Origin: Penium margaritaceum
Taxonomy: Eukaryota > Streptophyta > Zygnematophyceae > Desmidiales > Peniaceae
Assembly (NCBI GenBank): GCA_023375785.1
Contig: SZWC01002418.1
Coordinates: forward strand, 133,293 to 197,292
Length of the DNA stretch: 64,000 bases
Direction of reading: 5' to 3'
The position numbers and the translations under genes were made by a program. The notes under the pieces were generated by a model. The model did not search any database. It saw nothing but the letters and a program-made list of their open reading frames with translations, and was not told where the DNA came from. Shown piece after piece: positions 48,190 to 58,620 of the stretch (within the stretch, counting starts at the first letter, position 1; each line of letters starts with the position of its first letter).

Positions 48190-48500
48190 GAACAGTTCCA
48201 ATTACACACCCAGATAGTTTCTCAGACTCAGACCATACTTGGGTTTACGCAGGATGTGAGCAGTGACAACTCTGTGGAGGCAAGCCGTCCAGATCTGAGA
48301 GGTCATGTGGTGTTCCTTCATGAAGCGAACTGCTTCCTTCAGAAGTCGGTTGGCGAGATGTTTGCTGTGGGCAGGGGCTGTGGTAAGCAGTGTTCCATGG
48401 GTTGCACAGTGGTTGGTGAGGAAGGTGTGAAGGGGTGCATGAGCAGTGCTGCAAAGAATGAGGCGAGGCGGTCTGTCAAAGTGCTTGGTTTGTTGCCGTA
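48190..48500 (-). pseudogene. Integrase-like fragment in element D
   Basis: One minus-strand frame carries a stretch with the flavour of the C-terminal part of a copia integrase core, around HSKHLANRLLKEAVRF and then QIWTACLHRVVTAHI. In intact integrases this region reads like NG.AER.N.TL...R followed by FW.EA. The match is by eye and weak. It is a fossil fragment, and the rest of the pol region is not recognisable. Confidence 0.4.
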
Positions 48501-48599
48501 GCCAGTCCCTTAGGACAGGAACTGCTCCTGCCAGTGTGCGGGGAGAGAGGACAGTGCACTACAGGGAGAATTGATCGTGGATGAGGAGGAAGTGGCTGT

Positions 48600-49847
48600 T
48601 TCAGACAATAGAGTATGCAGATGGAGGCTGAATGAGTGCGATCTGCAGAGAGTCAAAGCTGCGGAAAGAGGTGTGAGAGGAGAGGGGACGAGGAGAGGAC
48701 ACGGTGTACATCTCAAGACCATTCTCCTCAGTCACAGGCTCAACTACCCCTAACATAACAGTATTGTTAGGAGTTGGATTCGCAGCAACAGGAACAGCAG
48801 GAGAAGGAGGTGCTGCCACGTTGTTAGCTGGGGTTGAACGCCAGCTTGAGCTCCCCATCCGGTTGTAGTAGCGCTGTCGGCGCTCTTCCACCCAGTTGGG
48901 TTTCTCGCCATAGGATTTGCCGGGGTTCTGGTCTAGCCAGTCGTCAATAGCACGATGATTGCAGACATGCGGCAGATGGTTGCGGCGACCACATTTGGTT
49001 CCATCGAGGGGACCATGGCGGATGGTGTAGGAGCAGGTGGGGAAGTGGTTGATCACACGGTTGTCAGCAGTGGCGTCCATAGTTTCGAAGGAGTTGGTGG
49101 CGATGGTGTTCTTGCGAGCTTGCTTGGTAACATAGTCTTGTTCTGGTGCCATGAGCTTGGGGCTCATAACGACGACGGTCAGTTGGTTCACAGGCAGTTG
49201 CAGCAGAATTTGACGGATGATATCATACTGACCACGAAGGCTGGAGATGATGCCGGTAAAGACAAAGGCAGGAAAAATATCAATTTTTATTATTTTGAGG
49301 TCGCGGGCGATGGTGGTGACAGCAGCAATATAGCTGCCCATGTTGGTGTGATTGGCAAAGGGCATGGAAAAGAGTGACATGATTTTGATGCCGCAAGTGG
49401 TAGAGGTGTTGTTGCTAAAACGGTCTTCAAGGACCTTCTAGACCTCGTGGGTCTTAGAGCCAAGGGTGCGGATGTCTTCATGCAGCTCGGGGGAGGAGGT
49501 GGTCATGATGGTCATGACGGCGGTGCTGTAGTGGCGGTACCAACGGCAGGTGAGGATCCAGCAGGAGCGGAGGATGAGGATGCATTCTGAGCAGGATTGA
49601 ACACCGATCCACCATACGGGTCTCCTCCCGGGACAGCTGCAATCGTAACGGTTGTGACGGAAGCGGCGGCATCGGGTGGTTCCACCCCGGTGTCGGTGTT
49701 GGTGAACAGGTAGCTGAGAGTGACTCCCTCAACCTTCTGAGTGCCGAAGAAGAGAGAGACCGAGTAGCTCCACAGCTTGTATTTTCTGGTCCCATCCGGC
49801 TTCACTTTGAGCTTGGGAAGACCAGACAGAGAGAGGGCGGAGGCCAT
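48600..49847 (-). pseudogene. Copia-type gag region of element D (fossil)
   Basis: On the minus strand a frame starts MASALSLSGLPKLKV at 49847 and carries the K.W...V..F motif typical of the N-terminus of copia gag (YKLWSYSVSLFF). Further on comes a gag-like helical stretch (LFSMPFANHTNMGSYIAAV) and a Cys/His-rich segment (CGRRNHLPHVC). The strongest part is about 48700-49380. Gag is the capsid-like structural protein. It is broken in at least one place. Confidence 0.65.
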
Positions 49848-49967
49848 GGTGCAGTTGACGTGGAGGCAGCAGCGAACTGATGGTGGGGAGGGCCAGATGG
49901 CGGACAAGGAGGGCGGCTCGAGATAGCAGCGTGAGATGGCAGCACGAGGCAAGTCGAGGCAGCTGGG

Positions 49968-49992
49968 GATGATGATGATGATGATGATGATA
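49968..49992 (+). repeat. (GAT)n microsatellite
   Basis: Eight GAT triplets in the leader of element D, matching the position of GAT-rich tracts in the C elements. Confidence 0.9.
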
Positions 49993-50323
49993 ACCAGAGA
50001 ATGATAAGCAGATGAAGCGATGATGAGTGATAAAGGGAAAATGACTGAGCGCAGGGACGAAACCTCGTACGCAAGAGTGGCGGAGATGGCGGCGGAGGAG
50101 CGGAAGCTGCTGAGGATGAGGAGGAGTGGGCGCAGGGGCAGAACCACGTACGCAGATTCACCAGGAGGAAGTGGAGTGATGCTGCCACAACACCTTAGTC
50201 AGAAGACACGCTGCCACCGCGGTTCTTTTGGCGACCACAAATCTTCGAAGGGGAGGAGCTTTACTGAAGTGGAAGTGGGTGCGGCCAAAAGTGGCGAGCA
50301 CGAAAGAGCCAGGTTTGTATTTT

Positions 50324-50337
50324 GGGCTCTGATACCA
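50324..50337 (-). other. Primer-binding site of element D
   Basis: On the minus strand TGGTATCAGAGCCC directly follows the 5' LTR end TCTTGACA. This is the textbook initiator-Met primer site of copia elements. Confidence 0.88.
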
Positions 50338-51080
50338 TGTCAAGAAAATGCAGATGCTGGTATTGAGTGGACGCGGTCCCAATGATGAGCGTTAGAGTTG
50401 AGGGAGCAGCACAAGCAGACTCAGTGCGGAAACGGTGACGGAAAGCGGAATGGAACTGAAAGAGCAGGAAGAACAAAGCAATAAGTTCTGGGTGCAGCAC
50501 CGAGGGTGCGGGCACTGAGGATTGGGTGTCTTGAGTGGACGCAGCACTTTAGAGCAAAGGACAGAAGCTACCTACAGGCGTTGCTGATGTATGAGTGACG
50601 TTAGCTGCAAAAGACTGGGCGCAGTGCAGGAGCACGGGCGCTGAGAGGCAATGCGGGCAGAGAGACTTGAGGAGGCCCAAAGGGCGAGCCTGAAGAGGAA
50701 TCCAGTGGATTGATTACTCAATAGAATGCAAGAAATACAAATAGGTAGTGTCCTAGTCTAGCGCGCTTCGTCGAGCGGGCACAAGAGTGAGGTGGCGACT
50801 CGGGCTGGAGAGAAGAAGCAGCGCATCGAGACCACGATGCGGCTTTGCTAGCCGTACGCAAAGGGGAGTGACGTGTGTAGGGGCGATCTCCACAGGTGCA
50901 TTCGCCTTGACCGTTGTTGCACAAAACCGTTGGCTTGGTCTTGGCGAGGCTCGCACGTTGGTTGGTCGTGAGACCATTCGCACATTTGGTTGTGTCTCTT
51001 CGGAGATGAACCTGCACCGTCACTCTTTATTCGCTCAGTGGCTGCACCCCTTGAAGCAATCTCCAAGATAGTATCTGACA
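50338..51080 (-). mobile_element. 5' LTR of element D
   Basis: 743 bp. On the minus strand it starts TGTCAGATAC and ends TCTTGACA, and it is followed by the primer site. It pairs with 47152-47897. Confidence 0.9.
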
Positions 51081-51873
51081 CCTGTCTCCCTGCTTTATCA
51101 AGCTAACCGGTGGAACAAGCCGTTGTATCCGTGGACCTGACTGCCTGAATCCATGTGCTTCCCTACACTTCCATTGGACTCACAGAGCTCACTGTGGCAT
51201 AGCCCTCTTTGAGCGTGGCATTGTGGCAGCACCCTCCACTCCTACATTCCTAGCATTCAGCACCATCACCATCTCCATCATCCACATCATCACCCTTCTA
51301 AGGGATCATACCAAGGAGAATGAAATCTTGGTGGTCTTCCCTTTGAACGGCATCTTCATCAAGGCTACCTCGTCAGACGGCCTTGATATATTAACAGTTC
51401 CCCTTGGCACTCCCTACACTAGAGCAGACCATGAGCTACAACACAGCCACTTCCATCCTTTGTGTTTGACCATCATTGAAATTAATCTACTTCATTGACT
51501 GTTCAATACCTAGCAAGGCACTGACTGATATTGCTACTCATCTTGCATAGTGCCTCCGGATTCCTCCAAACTGCACAGGAAAAGAAATGGTTCTACAAAC
51601 TACCATCAATGGAGGGTTGAACTGCTACTGAATGTGGGGAGACTCCACTCTTCAAAGTTCAGTCTCCAACACGTGCTCCTTGGTCTCCTGAACTCCATAT
51701 CCCTTCTTTGTACGGACTGGGTAGAAGCACTCCTCAAGGAGGCGCTCAGCCTCACCACCCATATCTCTCTTCACCCACTCATCCGGCAATCACACGAAGG
51801 ATTTTCTGAGACCTGGAGATCCCTGTATCTGACCTGTGCACCACATCCTCTCCAGTATTGACTAAAGGGGGGC
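51081..51873 (+). mobile_element. 3' internal part of element B1
   Basis: It resumes the module X copy interrupted by D (CTCCCTGCTT, then GCTAACCGGTGGAACAAGCCG) and runs to the 3' LTR. It contains two modest open frames (51223-51498, 51550-51861) without clear domains. The second has a faint gag-N-terminus flavour (LHRKRNGSTNYHQWRVEL), too weak to call. A purine tract, ACTAAAGGGGGGC, at 51861-51873 is the likely polypurine tract. Confidence 0.65.
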
Positions 51874-52437
51874 TGTCAGAATGTTCAATTCAACACTCAC
51901 CTAATCCCTCGGATAATCCGGTTTCATAACGAACCAACACAAACCACCTTGCCAACGGATTTTCAGTCACGATCAAGGACTCAGAGGCGACCCGCCCCTA
52001 ATAAGTGCGATCACATCGCAACCGCGTCCGGCTGGCAAAAAAGAAGTCGTTGCCCTGTTTTTGTCCTGTTCTGTACTATATTACCGAGGATGTTCATCCC
52101 CTTGAGGTTAACCAGAACAATCTTCTTTCCTCTGTTCCCTTTTGGTTATGCAGCTTCTCCACCGTGTCTTCTCCTTGTTCATCTTTTGCTCTCGCTTCCT
52201 CGTTATCCAATCCAAGTCCTTCGCTCTGCTCTGCTCTCACTCGGTGTTCAACTCTTTGCCTCTGATCTCAACCTTCTCGCCAAACTCAGTCCTCTCTCAT
52301 ACTTACTAAGTCAGCTACCACCTCTCAATTTCTGACTAACCCCTAGCTCCGCTCAACTCCTATACACAAAGCTACACTTCTGACTGCTTCTACCTGCTTC
52401 TGCCACTAGTCATCCAACCCACTCCATTCTTCTGACA
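51874..52437 (+). mobile_element. 3' LTR of element B1
   Basis: 564 bp, with a perfect 8-base terminal inversion, TGTCAGAA...TTCTGACA. It is followed at once by the TCTCT target duplication and minus-orientation satellite. Confidence 0.92.
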
Positions 52438-55400
52438 TCTCTGCCTTGCTCTACCTTTCTCTGGCTTGCTTGACCAATCTCTGGCTTGCTCCACATTTCT
52501 TTGGCTTGCTCCATCTTTCTTTCGCTTGCTTCACCTTTCTCTGGCTTGTTCCACCTTTCTTTGGCTTGCTCCACCTTTCTTTGGCTTGCTCTACTGCTCT
52601 CTGGCTTGCTCTACCATTCCCTGGCTTGCTCCAGCATTCTCTCGCTTGCTCCACTTTTCTCTGGCTTACTCCACCTTTCCCTAGGTTGCTCCACCTTTCT
52701 CTGGCTTGCTCCACATTTCTCTGGCTTGCTCCATGTTTTCCGGGCTTTCTCTACCTTTCTCAGGCTTGCTCCACATTTCCCTGGCTTGCTCCAACTTTCT
52801 CTGGCTTGCTCCACCTTTCTCTCACTTGCTCCACCGTTAAATGGCTTGCTCCACCTTTTTCTAGCTTGCTCCACCTTTCCCTGGCTGGGTTCACCTGTCT
52901 CTGGCTTGCTTTACATTTCTCTGGCTTGCCCCACCAATCTCTGGCTTGCTCCACCTTTCGCTGGCTTGATCCATAGTTCCCTGGCTTGCTCCATCTTTCA
53001 GTGTCTTGCTCCATCTTTATCTCACTTTCTTCACCGTTATCTGGCTTGCTCCGCCTATCTCTGGTTTGCTCCACCGTTCTGTTGCTTACTCCACCTTTAT
53101 TTGGCTTAATCCAGCATTCTCTGGCTTGCTCCACCGTTCCCTGGCTTGCTCCACCTTTCCATTACTTGCTCCACCTTTTGCTTGCCTTCTGTATCTTTCT
53201 TTCACTTTCTCTACCTATCCCTGGCTTGCTCCACATTTCTCTGGCATGCTCCACCTTTCTCTGGCTTGCTCCAACTTTGCCTGGCTTGCTCCATTTTTCA
53301 ATGGCTTGCTCTACCGTTCCCTGGCTTGCTCCACCGTTCTCTGCCTTGCTCCACCTTTCTCTGGCTTGCTCTACCGTTCCCTGGCTTGCTCCACCGTTCT
53401 CTGCCTTGCTCCACCTTTCTCTGGCTTGCTCTACCGTTCCCTGGCTTGCTCCACCGTTCTCTGCCTTGCTCCACCTTTCTCTGGCTTGCTCTACCGTTCC
53501 CTGGCTTGCTCCACCGTTCTCTGCCTTGCTCCACCTTTCTCTGGCTTGCTCTACCGTTCCCTGGCTTGCTCCACCGTTCTCTGCCTTGCTCCACCTTTCT
53601 CTGGCTTGCTCTACCGTTCCCTGGCTTGCTCCACCGTTCTCTGCCTTGCTCCACCTTTCTCTGGCTTGCTCTACCGTTCCCTGGCTTGCTCCACCGTTCT
53701 CTGCCTTGCTCCACCTTTCTCTGGCTTGCTCTACCGTTCCCTGGCTTGCTCCACCGTTCTCTGCCTTGCTCCACCTTTCTCTGGCTTGCTCTACCGTTCC
53801 CTGGCTTGCTCCACCGTTCTCTGCCTTGCTCCACCTTTCTCTGGCTTGCTCTACCGTTCCCTGGCTTGCTCCACCGTTCTCTGCCTTGCTCCACCTTTCT
53901 CTGGCTTGCTCTACCGTTCCCTGGCTTGCTCCACCGTTCTCTGCCTTGCTCCACCTTTCTCTGGCTTGCTCTACCGTTCCCTGGCTTGCTCCACCGTTCT
54001 CTGCCTTGCTCCACCTTTCTCTGGCTTGCTCTACCGTTCCCTGGCTTGCTCCACCGTTCTCTGCCTTGCTCCACCTTTCTCTGGCTTGCTCTACCGTTCC
54101 CTGGCTTGCTCCACCGTTCTCTGCCTTGCTCCACCTTTCTCTGGCTTGCTCTACCGTTCCCTGGCTTGCTCCACCGTTCTCTGCCTTGCTCCACCTTTCT
54201 CTGGCTTGCTCTACCGTTCCCTGGCTTGCTCCACCGTTCTCTGCCTTGCTCCACCTTTCTCTGGCTTGCTCTACCGTTCCCTGGCTTGCTCCACCGTTCT
54301 CTGCCTTGCTCCACCTTTCTCTGGCTTGCTCTACCGTTCCCTGGCTTGCTCCACCGTTCTCTGCCTTGCTCCACCTTTCTCTGGCTTGCTCTACCGTTCC
54401 CTGGCTTGCTCCACCGTTCTCTGCCTTGCTCCACCTTTCTCTGGCTTGCTCTACCGTTCCCTGGCTTGCTCCACCGTTCTCTGCCTTGCTCCACCTTTCT
54501 CTGGCTTGCTCTACCGTTCCCTGGCTTGCTCCACCGTTCTCTGCCTTGCTCCACCTTTCTCTGGCTTGCTCTACCGTTCCCTGGCTTGCTCCACCGTTCT
54601 CTGCCTTGCTCCACCTTTCTCTGGCTTGCTCTACCGTTCCCTGGCTTGCTCCACCGTTCTCTGCCTTGCTCCACCTTTCTCTGGCTTGCTCTACCGTTCC
54701 CTGGCTTGCTCCACCGTTCTCTGCCTTGCTCCACCTTTCTCTGGCTTGCTCTACCGTTCCCTGGCTTGCTCCACCGTTCTCTGCCTTGCTCCACCTTTCT
54801 CTGGCTTGCTCTACCGTTCCCTGGCTTGCTCCACCGTTCTCTGCCTTGCTCCACCTTTCTCTGGCTTGCTCTACCGTTCCCTGGCTTGCTCCACCGTTCT
54901 CTGCCTTGCTCCACCTTTCTCTGGCTTGCTCTACCGTTCCCTGGCTTGCTCCACCGTTCTCTGCCTTGCTCCACCTTTCTCTGGCTTGCTCTACCGTTCC
55001 CTGGCTTGCTCCACCGTTCTCTGCCTTGCTCCACCTTTCTCTGGCTTGCTCTACCGTTCCCTGGCTTGCTCCACCGTTCTCTGCCTTGCTCCACCTTTCT
55101 CTGGCTTGCTCCACCGTTCTCTGACTTACTCCACCTTTCTCTAGCTTGCTCCACCATTCCCTAGCTTGCTCCATTTTTCTCTGGCTTGCTCCACCGTTTT
55201 CTAGCTTGCTCCACCATACCCTGGCTTGCTTCATATTTCTCAGGCTTGCTCTATCTTTCTCTGGCGTACTCCACCTCTCTCTGGCTTGCTCATCGTGTCT
55301 CTGGCTTGCTCCACCTTTCACTGGCATACTCCGCCTTTCTCTGGCCTTCTCCACCCTTCTCTGCCCTGCTCCACCTTTTTCTGGCTTGCTCCACCTTTCT

Positions 55401-56106
55401 CATGCTTGCTCCACCTTTCTCTGGCTTGCTCCACCTTTCTCTGGCTTGCTCCACAATTCTCTGGCTTGCTCCATAATTCTCTGGTTTGCTCCACCGTTCT
55501 CTGGCTTGCTCCGCCGTACACTGATTTGCTCCACCGTTCTCTGGCTTGCTCCACCGTTCCCTGGCTTGCTCCACCTTTCTCTGGCTTGCTCCACCGTTCA
55601 CTTGCTTGCTCCACCGCTCTCTGGCTTGCTCCACTGTTCTTTGGCTTGCTCCACCTTTCTCTGGCTTGCTCCACCGTTCTCTGGCATGCTCCACCGTTCT
55701 CTGGCTTGCTCCACCATTCTCTGGCTTTCTCGATCATTCTCTGGCTTGCTCCACCTTCCTCTGGATTGCTCCGCCATTCTCTGGCATGCTCCACCTTTCC
55801 CTGGCTTGCTCCACCATTCTCTGGCTTGCTCCACCGCTCTCTAGCTTGCTCCGCCATTCTCTGGCTTGCTCCACCTTTCCCTTGCTTGCTCAACCTTTCC
55901 TTGGCTTGCTCCACCTTTCTCTGGCTTGCTCCACCATTCTCAGGCTTGCTTCACCGCTTCATGCTTGCTCCACCGTTCTCTGGCTTGCTCCATCTTTCTC
56001 TTGCGTGCTCCACTGTGATCTTGCTTGCTCCACCTTTCTCTGGCTTGTGCCACCTTTCTCTGGCTTGCTCCATATTTCTCTGGCTTCCTCCACCTTTCCC
56101 TGGCTT
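52438..56106 (-). repeat. 20-bp satellite array, block 8 (minus orientation)
   Basis: About 180 monomers, continuing the array that element B1 interrupted at 44705. Its middle is taken over by a uniform 60-bp higher-order array (53302-55110); the flanks are the usual diverged monomers. Both plus-strand and minus-strand open frames of 600-730 codons span it only because the unit has no stops. The right border with the B2 LTR is uncertain by about 10 bases. Confidence 0.95.
53302..55110 (-). repeat. Homogeneous 60-bp higher-order array, about 30 identical copies
   Basis: Twenty-nine full 60-bp lines (53341-55080) are identical to the base, with partial copies on both sides. Each unit is three monomers: one with CTCTACCGTTCCC, one with CACCGTTCTCTGCC and one of consensus type. 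Neighbouring monomers outside the array differ from each other at 5-20% of positions. This is either a very recent expansion or a repeat copied during assembly. Confidence 0.97.
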
Positions 56107-56685
56107 GCTCCATATTATGTCAACATTGACATAATCACTCGGATAATCTGAGGTCTAAACAAGGTTCATGTTCCATACCGAACGAACACAAACCACCTTG
56201 CCAACGGATTGTCGGTCACAATTGAGGACCCAGAGGAGAGCCACCCTTAGTACCTGCGATCACGTCACAACCGCGTCCGGCTAACGGAAAGAAGTTGCTG
56301 CTCTGATTTTTTCCAGTTCTGTGATGTATTACCGAGGATGTTCATTTCCTTGAGGTTAACCATAACAGTATTCTTCGCTCCATTCCCTTTTGGTTCCGCG
56401 TTTTCGCCTACGTGTCTTTGCCCCGCTCATCTTTCTCTTACGCTTCCTCGTTATCCAATCCAAATCCTTCGCTCTGCTGCGCTCTTACTCAGTGCTCAAC
56501 TCTTCGCCTCTGGTATCAACCTTCTCACCAAACTCAGTCCTCTCTTATATTTCCTAAGCCACCTTCCACCTCTCGCTTTCTGACTAACTCCCAGCTCTGC
56601 TCAACACCTCTACACAAAGCTACACATCCGACTGCTTCCACCTGCTTCTACTGGTGCTCATCCGGCCCACTCCATTATTCTGACA
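56107..56685 (+). mobile_element. 5' LTR of element B2
   Basis: It aligns with the B1 LTRs from about 56115 (TGTCAACATTGACATAATC) to CCATTATTCTGACA. The first 10 or so bases merge with satellite sequence, so the start is approximate. Confidence 0.8.
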
Positions 56686-56703
56686 TGGTATCTGAGCATC
56701 AGG
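56686..56703 (+). other. Primer-binding site of element B2
   Basis: TGGTATCTGAGCATCAGG follows the LTR directly and is one base from TGGTATCAGAGC over its first 12 bases. Confidence 0.8.
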
Positions 56704-56747
56704 TAACATTGCCTGGTGATTGCTGACCAATTCGAAATCTTACAGGT

Positions 56748-57675
56748 TGTTGAAAAATTGCCCCTCCACATGCCCAAGTGCGGCGCCGGGAGGCGCCAAC
56801 GAGCCGCCAGAAAGTGGAAACTCTACTCCGGTGGATCTGGCGACTCGAACATTTATCGGATCCTACAATGGATGATTTACCCTTAACGTTGACAAGTTGC
56901 TGAATCCGGCGGAAGTCGTTTCGCCGGAATCGGACAAGTATCAAGGGAGATATGGCCTTCCAAAGTTGGGGTATGCGCAGCGACTCTGGGAGTCGGCTGC
57001 GACTCGAAATCCGTTCGATAATCGACCGGACCGAGTAACAAAAACACCAGGCCTGCCGAGGCGTCTGGTGGATGATCCACCTGATCCGGTAGTACAGATT
57101 GTTACTGAGTGACAGCCAAAATCCTGGCTCGGCGTCCGAAACTCAGTAGTACGTTTTGTTACTCGGGGACTTCATCAAAATTCTCACTGCAGGTCTGCGG
57201 ACAGGTTTCGAACCTCGTCACACCCCATCACAAAACGCGACCCAAAAGTGGGTAGGGTGCGTGGAACAATGCAGGGGACCCATACATCATGTGCAATGGG
57301 GTCTGCGCCTTGGTAAAGGCGCTTCGCACGTGAAGGCGCCACAGCGTACGACGGCGTCAGGCTTCTTTGGTGGATGAGACCTGCGATTCGACAAGCGTAA
57401 CTTGGGCTACGCTTGGCTGAATCGCGCACGGTTTTGTGCATTGGAAAGCTCATGACTAGCCCTATAAATGTTGTGATCATGTCCATCCTCAAAAAATAAT
57501 TCCAAATTGCGTTATTCCCGTCACAAAAGTGATTGTCTCTAAATTCCTACTCACATATTGTGACGCAACCATAAAGCTAACGCTCAGTCTCAGATTCGTC
57601 CAAAACAGAAGACGTAAACCAGTAGAGTCTATCAGACCAACGTCGGGAATGCACCACGTGGTTTCCATCCTGACA
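56748..57675 (+). mobile_element. 5' LTR of element A
   Basis: Starts TGTTGAAAAATTGCCCC and ends CATCCTGACA. It matches the solo LTR (2150-3127) and the right-end LTR (62861-63814). It lacks about 20 bases (a CATCTGGAGAAATTGCTCCG-like piece) present in the others. The sequence after it is not an obvious initiator-Met primer site. Confidence 0.92.
57463..57469 (+). promoter_or_regulatory. TATA-like box in 5' LTR A
   Basis: TATAAAT in the context GACTAGCCCTATAAATGTTGTGA is identical in the right-end LTR (63602-63608) and has one change in the solo LTR, so it is conserved across copies. It is the probable core promoter of the family. Confidence 0.5.
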
Positions 57676-57796
57676 AAGGGTTATGGGTCCACGGGTGTGA
57701 ACGCCTCCAACGTTCACGTCTTCCGCAGCGCACGGGATCGTTATCTTGGACGTCGCCGTGAAGTTCCGAGAACTCGTCGGAGTAGCAGCTGCGCAC

Positions 57797-58620
57797 ATGG
57801 CGCAGAAGGAGACGCAGCCCATTCAGAAGTATGCGGGGGGCCCGGGCTTTGGGCTATGGAGGTGGCAGCTCGAGCTGCTCCTCTCCCATAAGGGGCTTCT
57901 GGATGTCATGTTGGGAAAGGATGTGCTCATAGAGGCGACTGCTGCGGACGCAGAGAAGCAGGCTTTCGAAAAGAAGAACACAGAGGCGCTCGTGCTCCTG
58001 GTGTCCGGGACAGCCGAGTTGCAGTGGGGCTACTTGCAAGGCTGCAAGCTGGCAGCCAAAGTTTGGCAAAAGCTCTGCGCCATCCACCAATCCAAGTCGC
58101 TCGCGAACAAAATCTTCGCGATGATGCGGCTCCTCACAGTGAGAATCGAGGAGGGAGATGATGTCATCTCCACCATGCAACAGATCGAGTCGCTCGTCTC
58201 GCAATGTAACGATTTGGGGTGGAAGATCGAAACGCAGCTGCAGGCGATGGTCCTCCTCATGGCCCTACCTAGCAGTTGGGACCCACTCATCACCGTCCTC
58301 GGAGGATGGTCGGAGGACAAGCTCACCTATGGTGCGGTCGCAGAGTACATCCGCAACAAGGCACGGCGACGGAGCTGCAAGAAGTCTTTGTCTTCCTCGT
58401 CGGCCCTCATCACCAAAACGCGTGGTAGCGGAAGCGGGGGCCGAGGAAGCGGCGGAAAGGGCGATGGCAAGAAAGGCGGCAAGAAAGGTGCGTGTCGCAA
58501 CTACGGCAAGGAGGGCCATTGGGACCGTGAGTGCCCGGAGGAGGCGAAGACCGGCGGCAAAAACAACAAGGGCAAGTCGCTCTTCAACGGCAACAAGAAC
58601 CACTTTATCAAGAAGGCCAA
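57797..58620 (+). pseudogene. gag region of element A (fossil)
   Basis: This encodes the capsid-like gag protein of a copia element. An N-terminal GFGLWRWQLELLL motif corresponds to the conserved W of copia gag. A helical core follows with the usual pattern (LWQKLCAIHQSK-type, then MALPSSWDPLI near 58260). A Gly/Lys-rich basic stretch near 58430-58490 precedes a zinc-knuckle-like segment near 58490-58550. The likely start is at the MAQKETQ Met near 57797, although an upstream Met in the same frame exists. Confidence 0.8.

Larger units (their letters stand above)
47152..51080 (-). mobile_element. Element D: minus-strand LTR element nested in B1
   Basis: Two LTRs (5' at 50338-51080, 3' at 47152-47897, read on the minus strand) flank 2.4 kb. 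A perfect-looking primer site (50324-50337) and a polypurine tract (47898-47905) sit where expected. The flanks CCCGT (47147-47151) and CCTGT (51081-51085) are a target duplication with one mismatch, and they fall inside a module X copy of B1. Internally there is a copia-type gag region and a short integrase-like region, but too little room for a full pol. It is broken and much shortened. LTR divergence is about 10% by eye, so it is moderately old but younger than B1. Confidence 0.88.
44706..52437 (+). mobile_element. Element B1: LTR element inserted in satellite, with element D nested inside
   Basis: Two LTRs (44706-45287 and 51874-52437) share the terminal form TGTCA...TTCTGACA. The flanks carry a perfect 5-bp target duplication, TCTCT at 44701-44705 and 52438-52442, so the whole element entered the satellite in one event. 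A primer site follows the 5' LTR and a purine tract precedes the 3' LTR. Without the nested minus-strand element D it is about 3.8 kb, and its internal DNA encodes no recognisable gag, integrase or reverse transcriptase, so it looks non-autonomous. The LTRs differ by something like 12-15% plus a small indel by eye, making it older than D (about 10%). It looks structurally whole but coding-empty. Confidence 0.9.

Noticed and set aside
51223-51861. Possible gag or other gene in the 3' internal part of B1
   Set aside because: Only a faint NYHQWRVEL resemblance to the copia gag N-terminus is visible. Without a profile search it cannot be called.
52986-55354. Four overlapping open frames of 619-730 codons on both strands, looking like repetitive secreted or charged proteins
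   Set aside because: They exist on both strands and in several frames over the same DNA because a stop-free repeat is tandemly arrayed. There is no codon bias, unique domain or start context.
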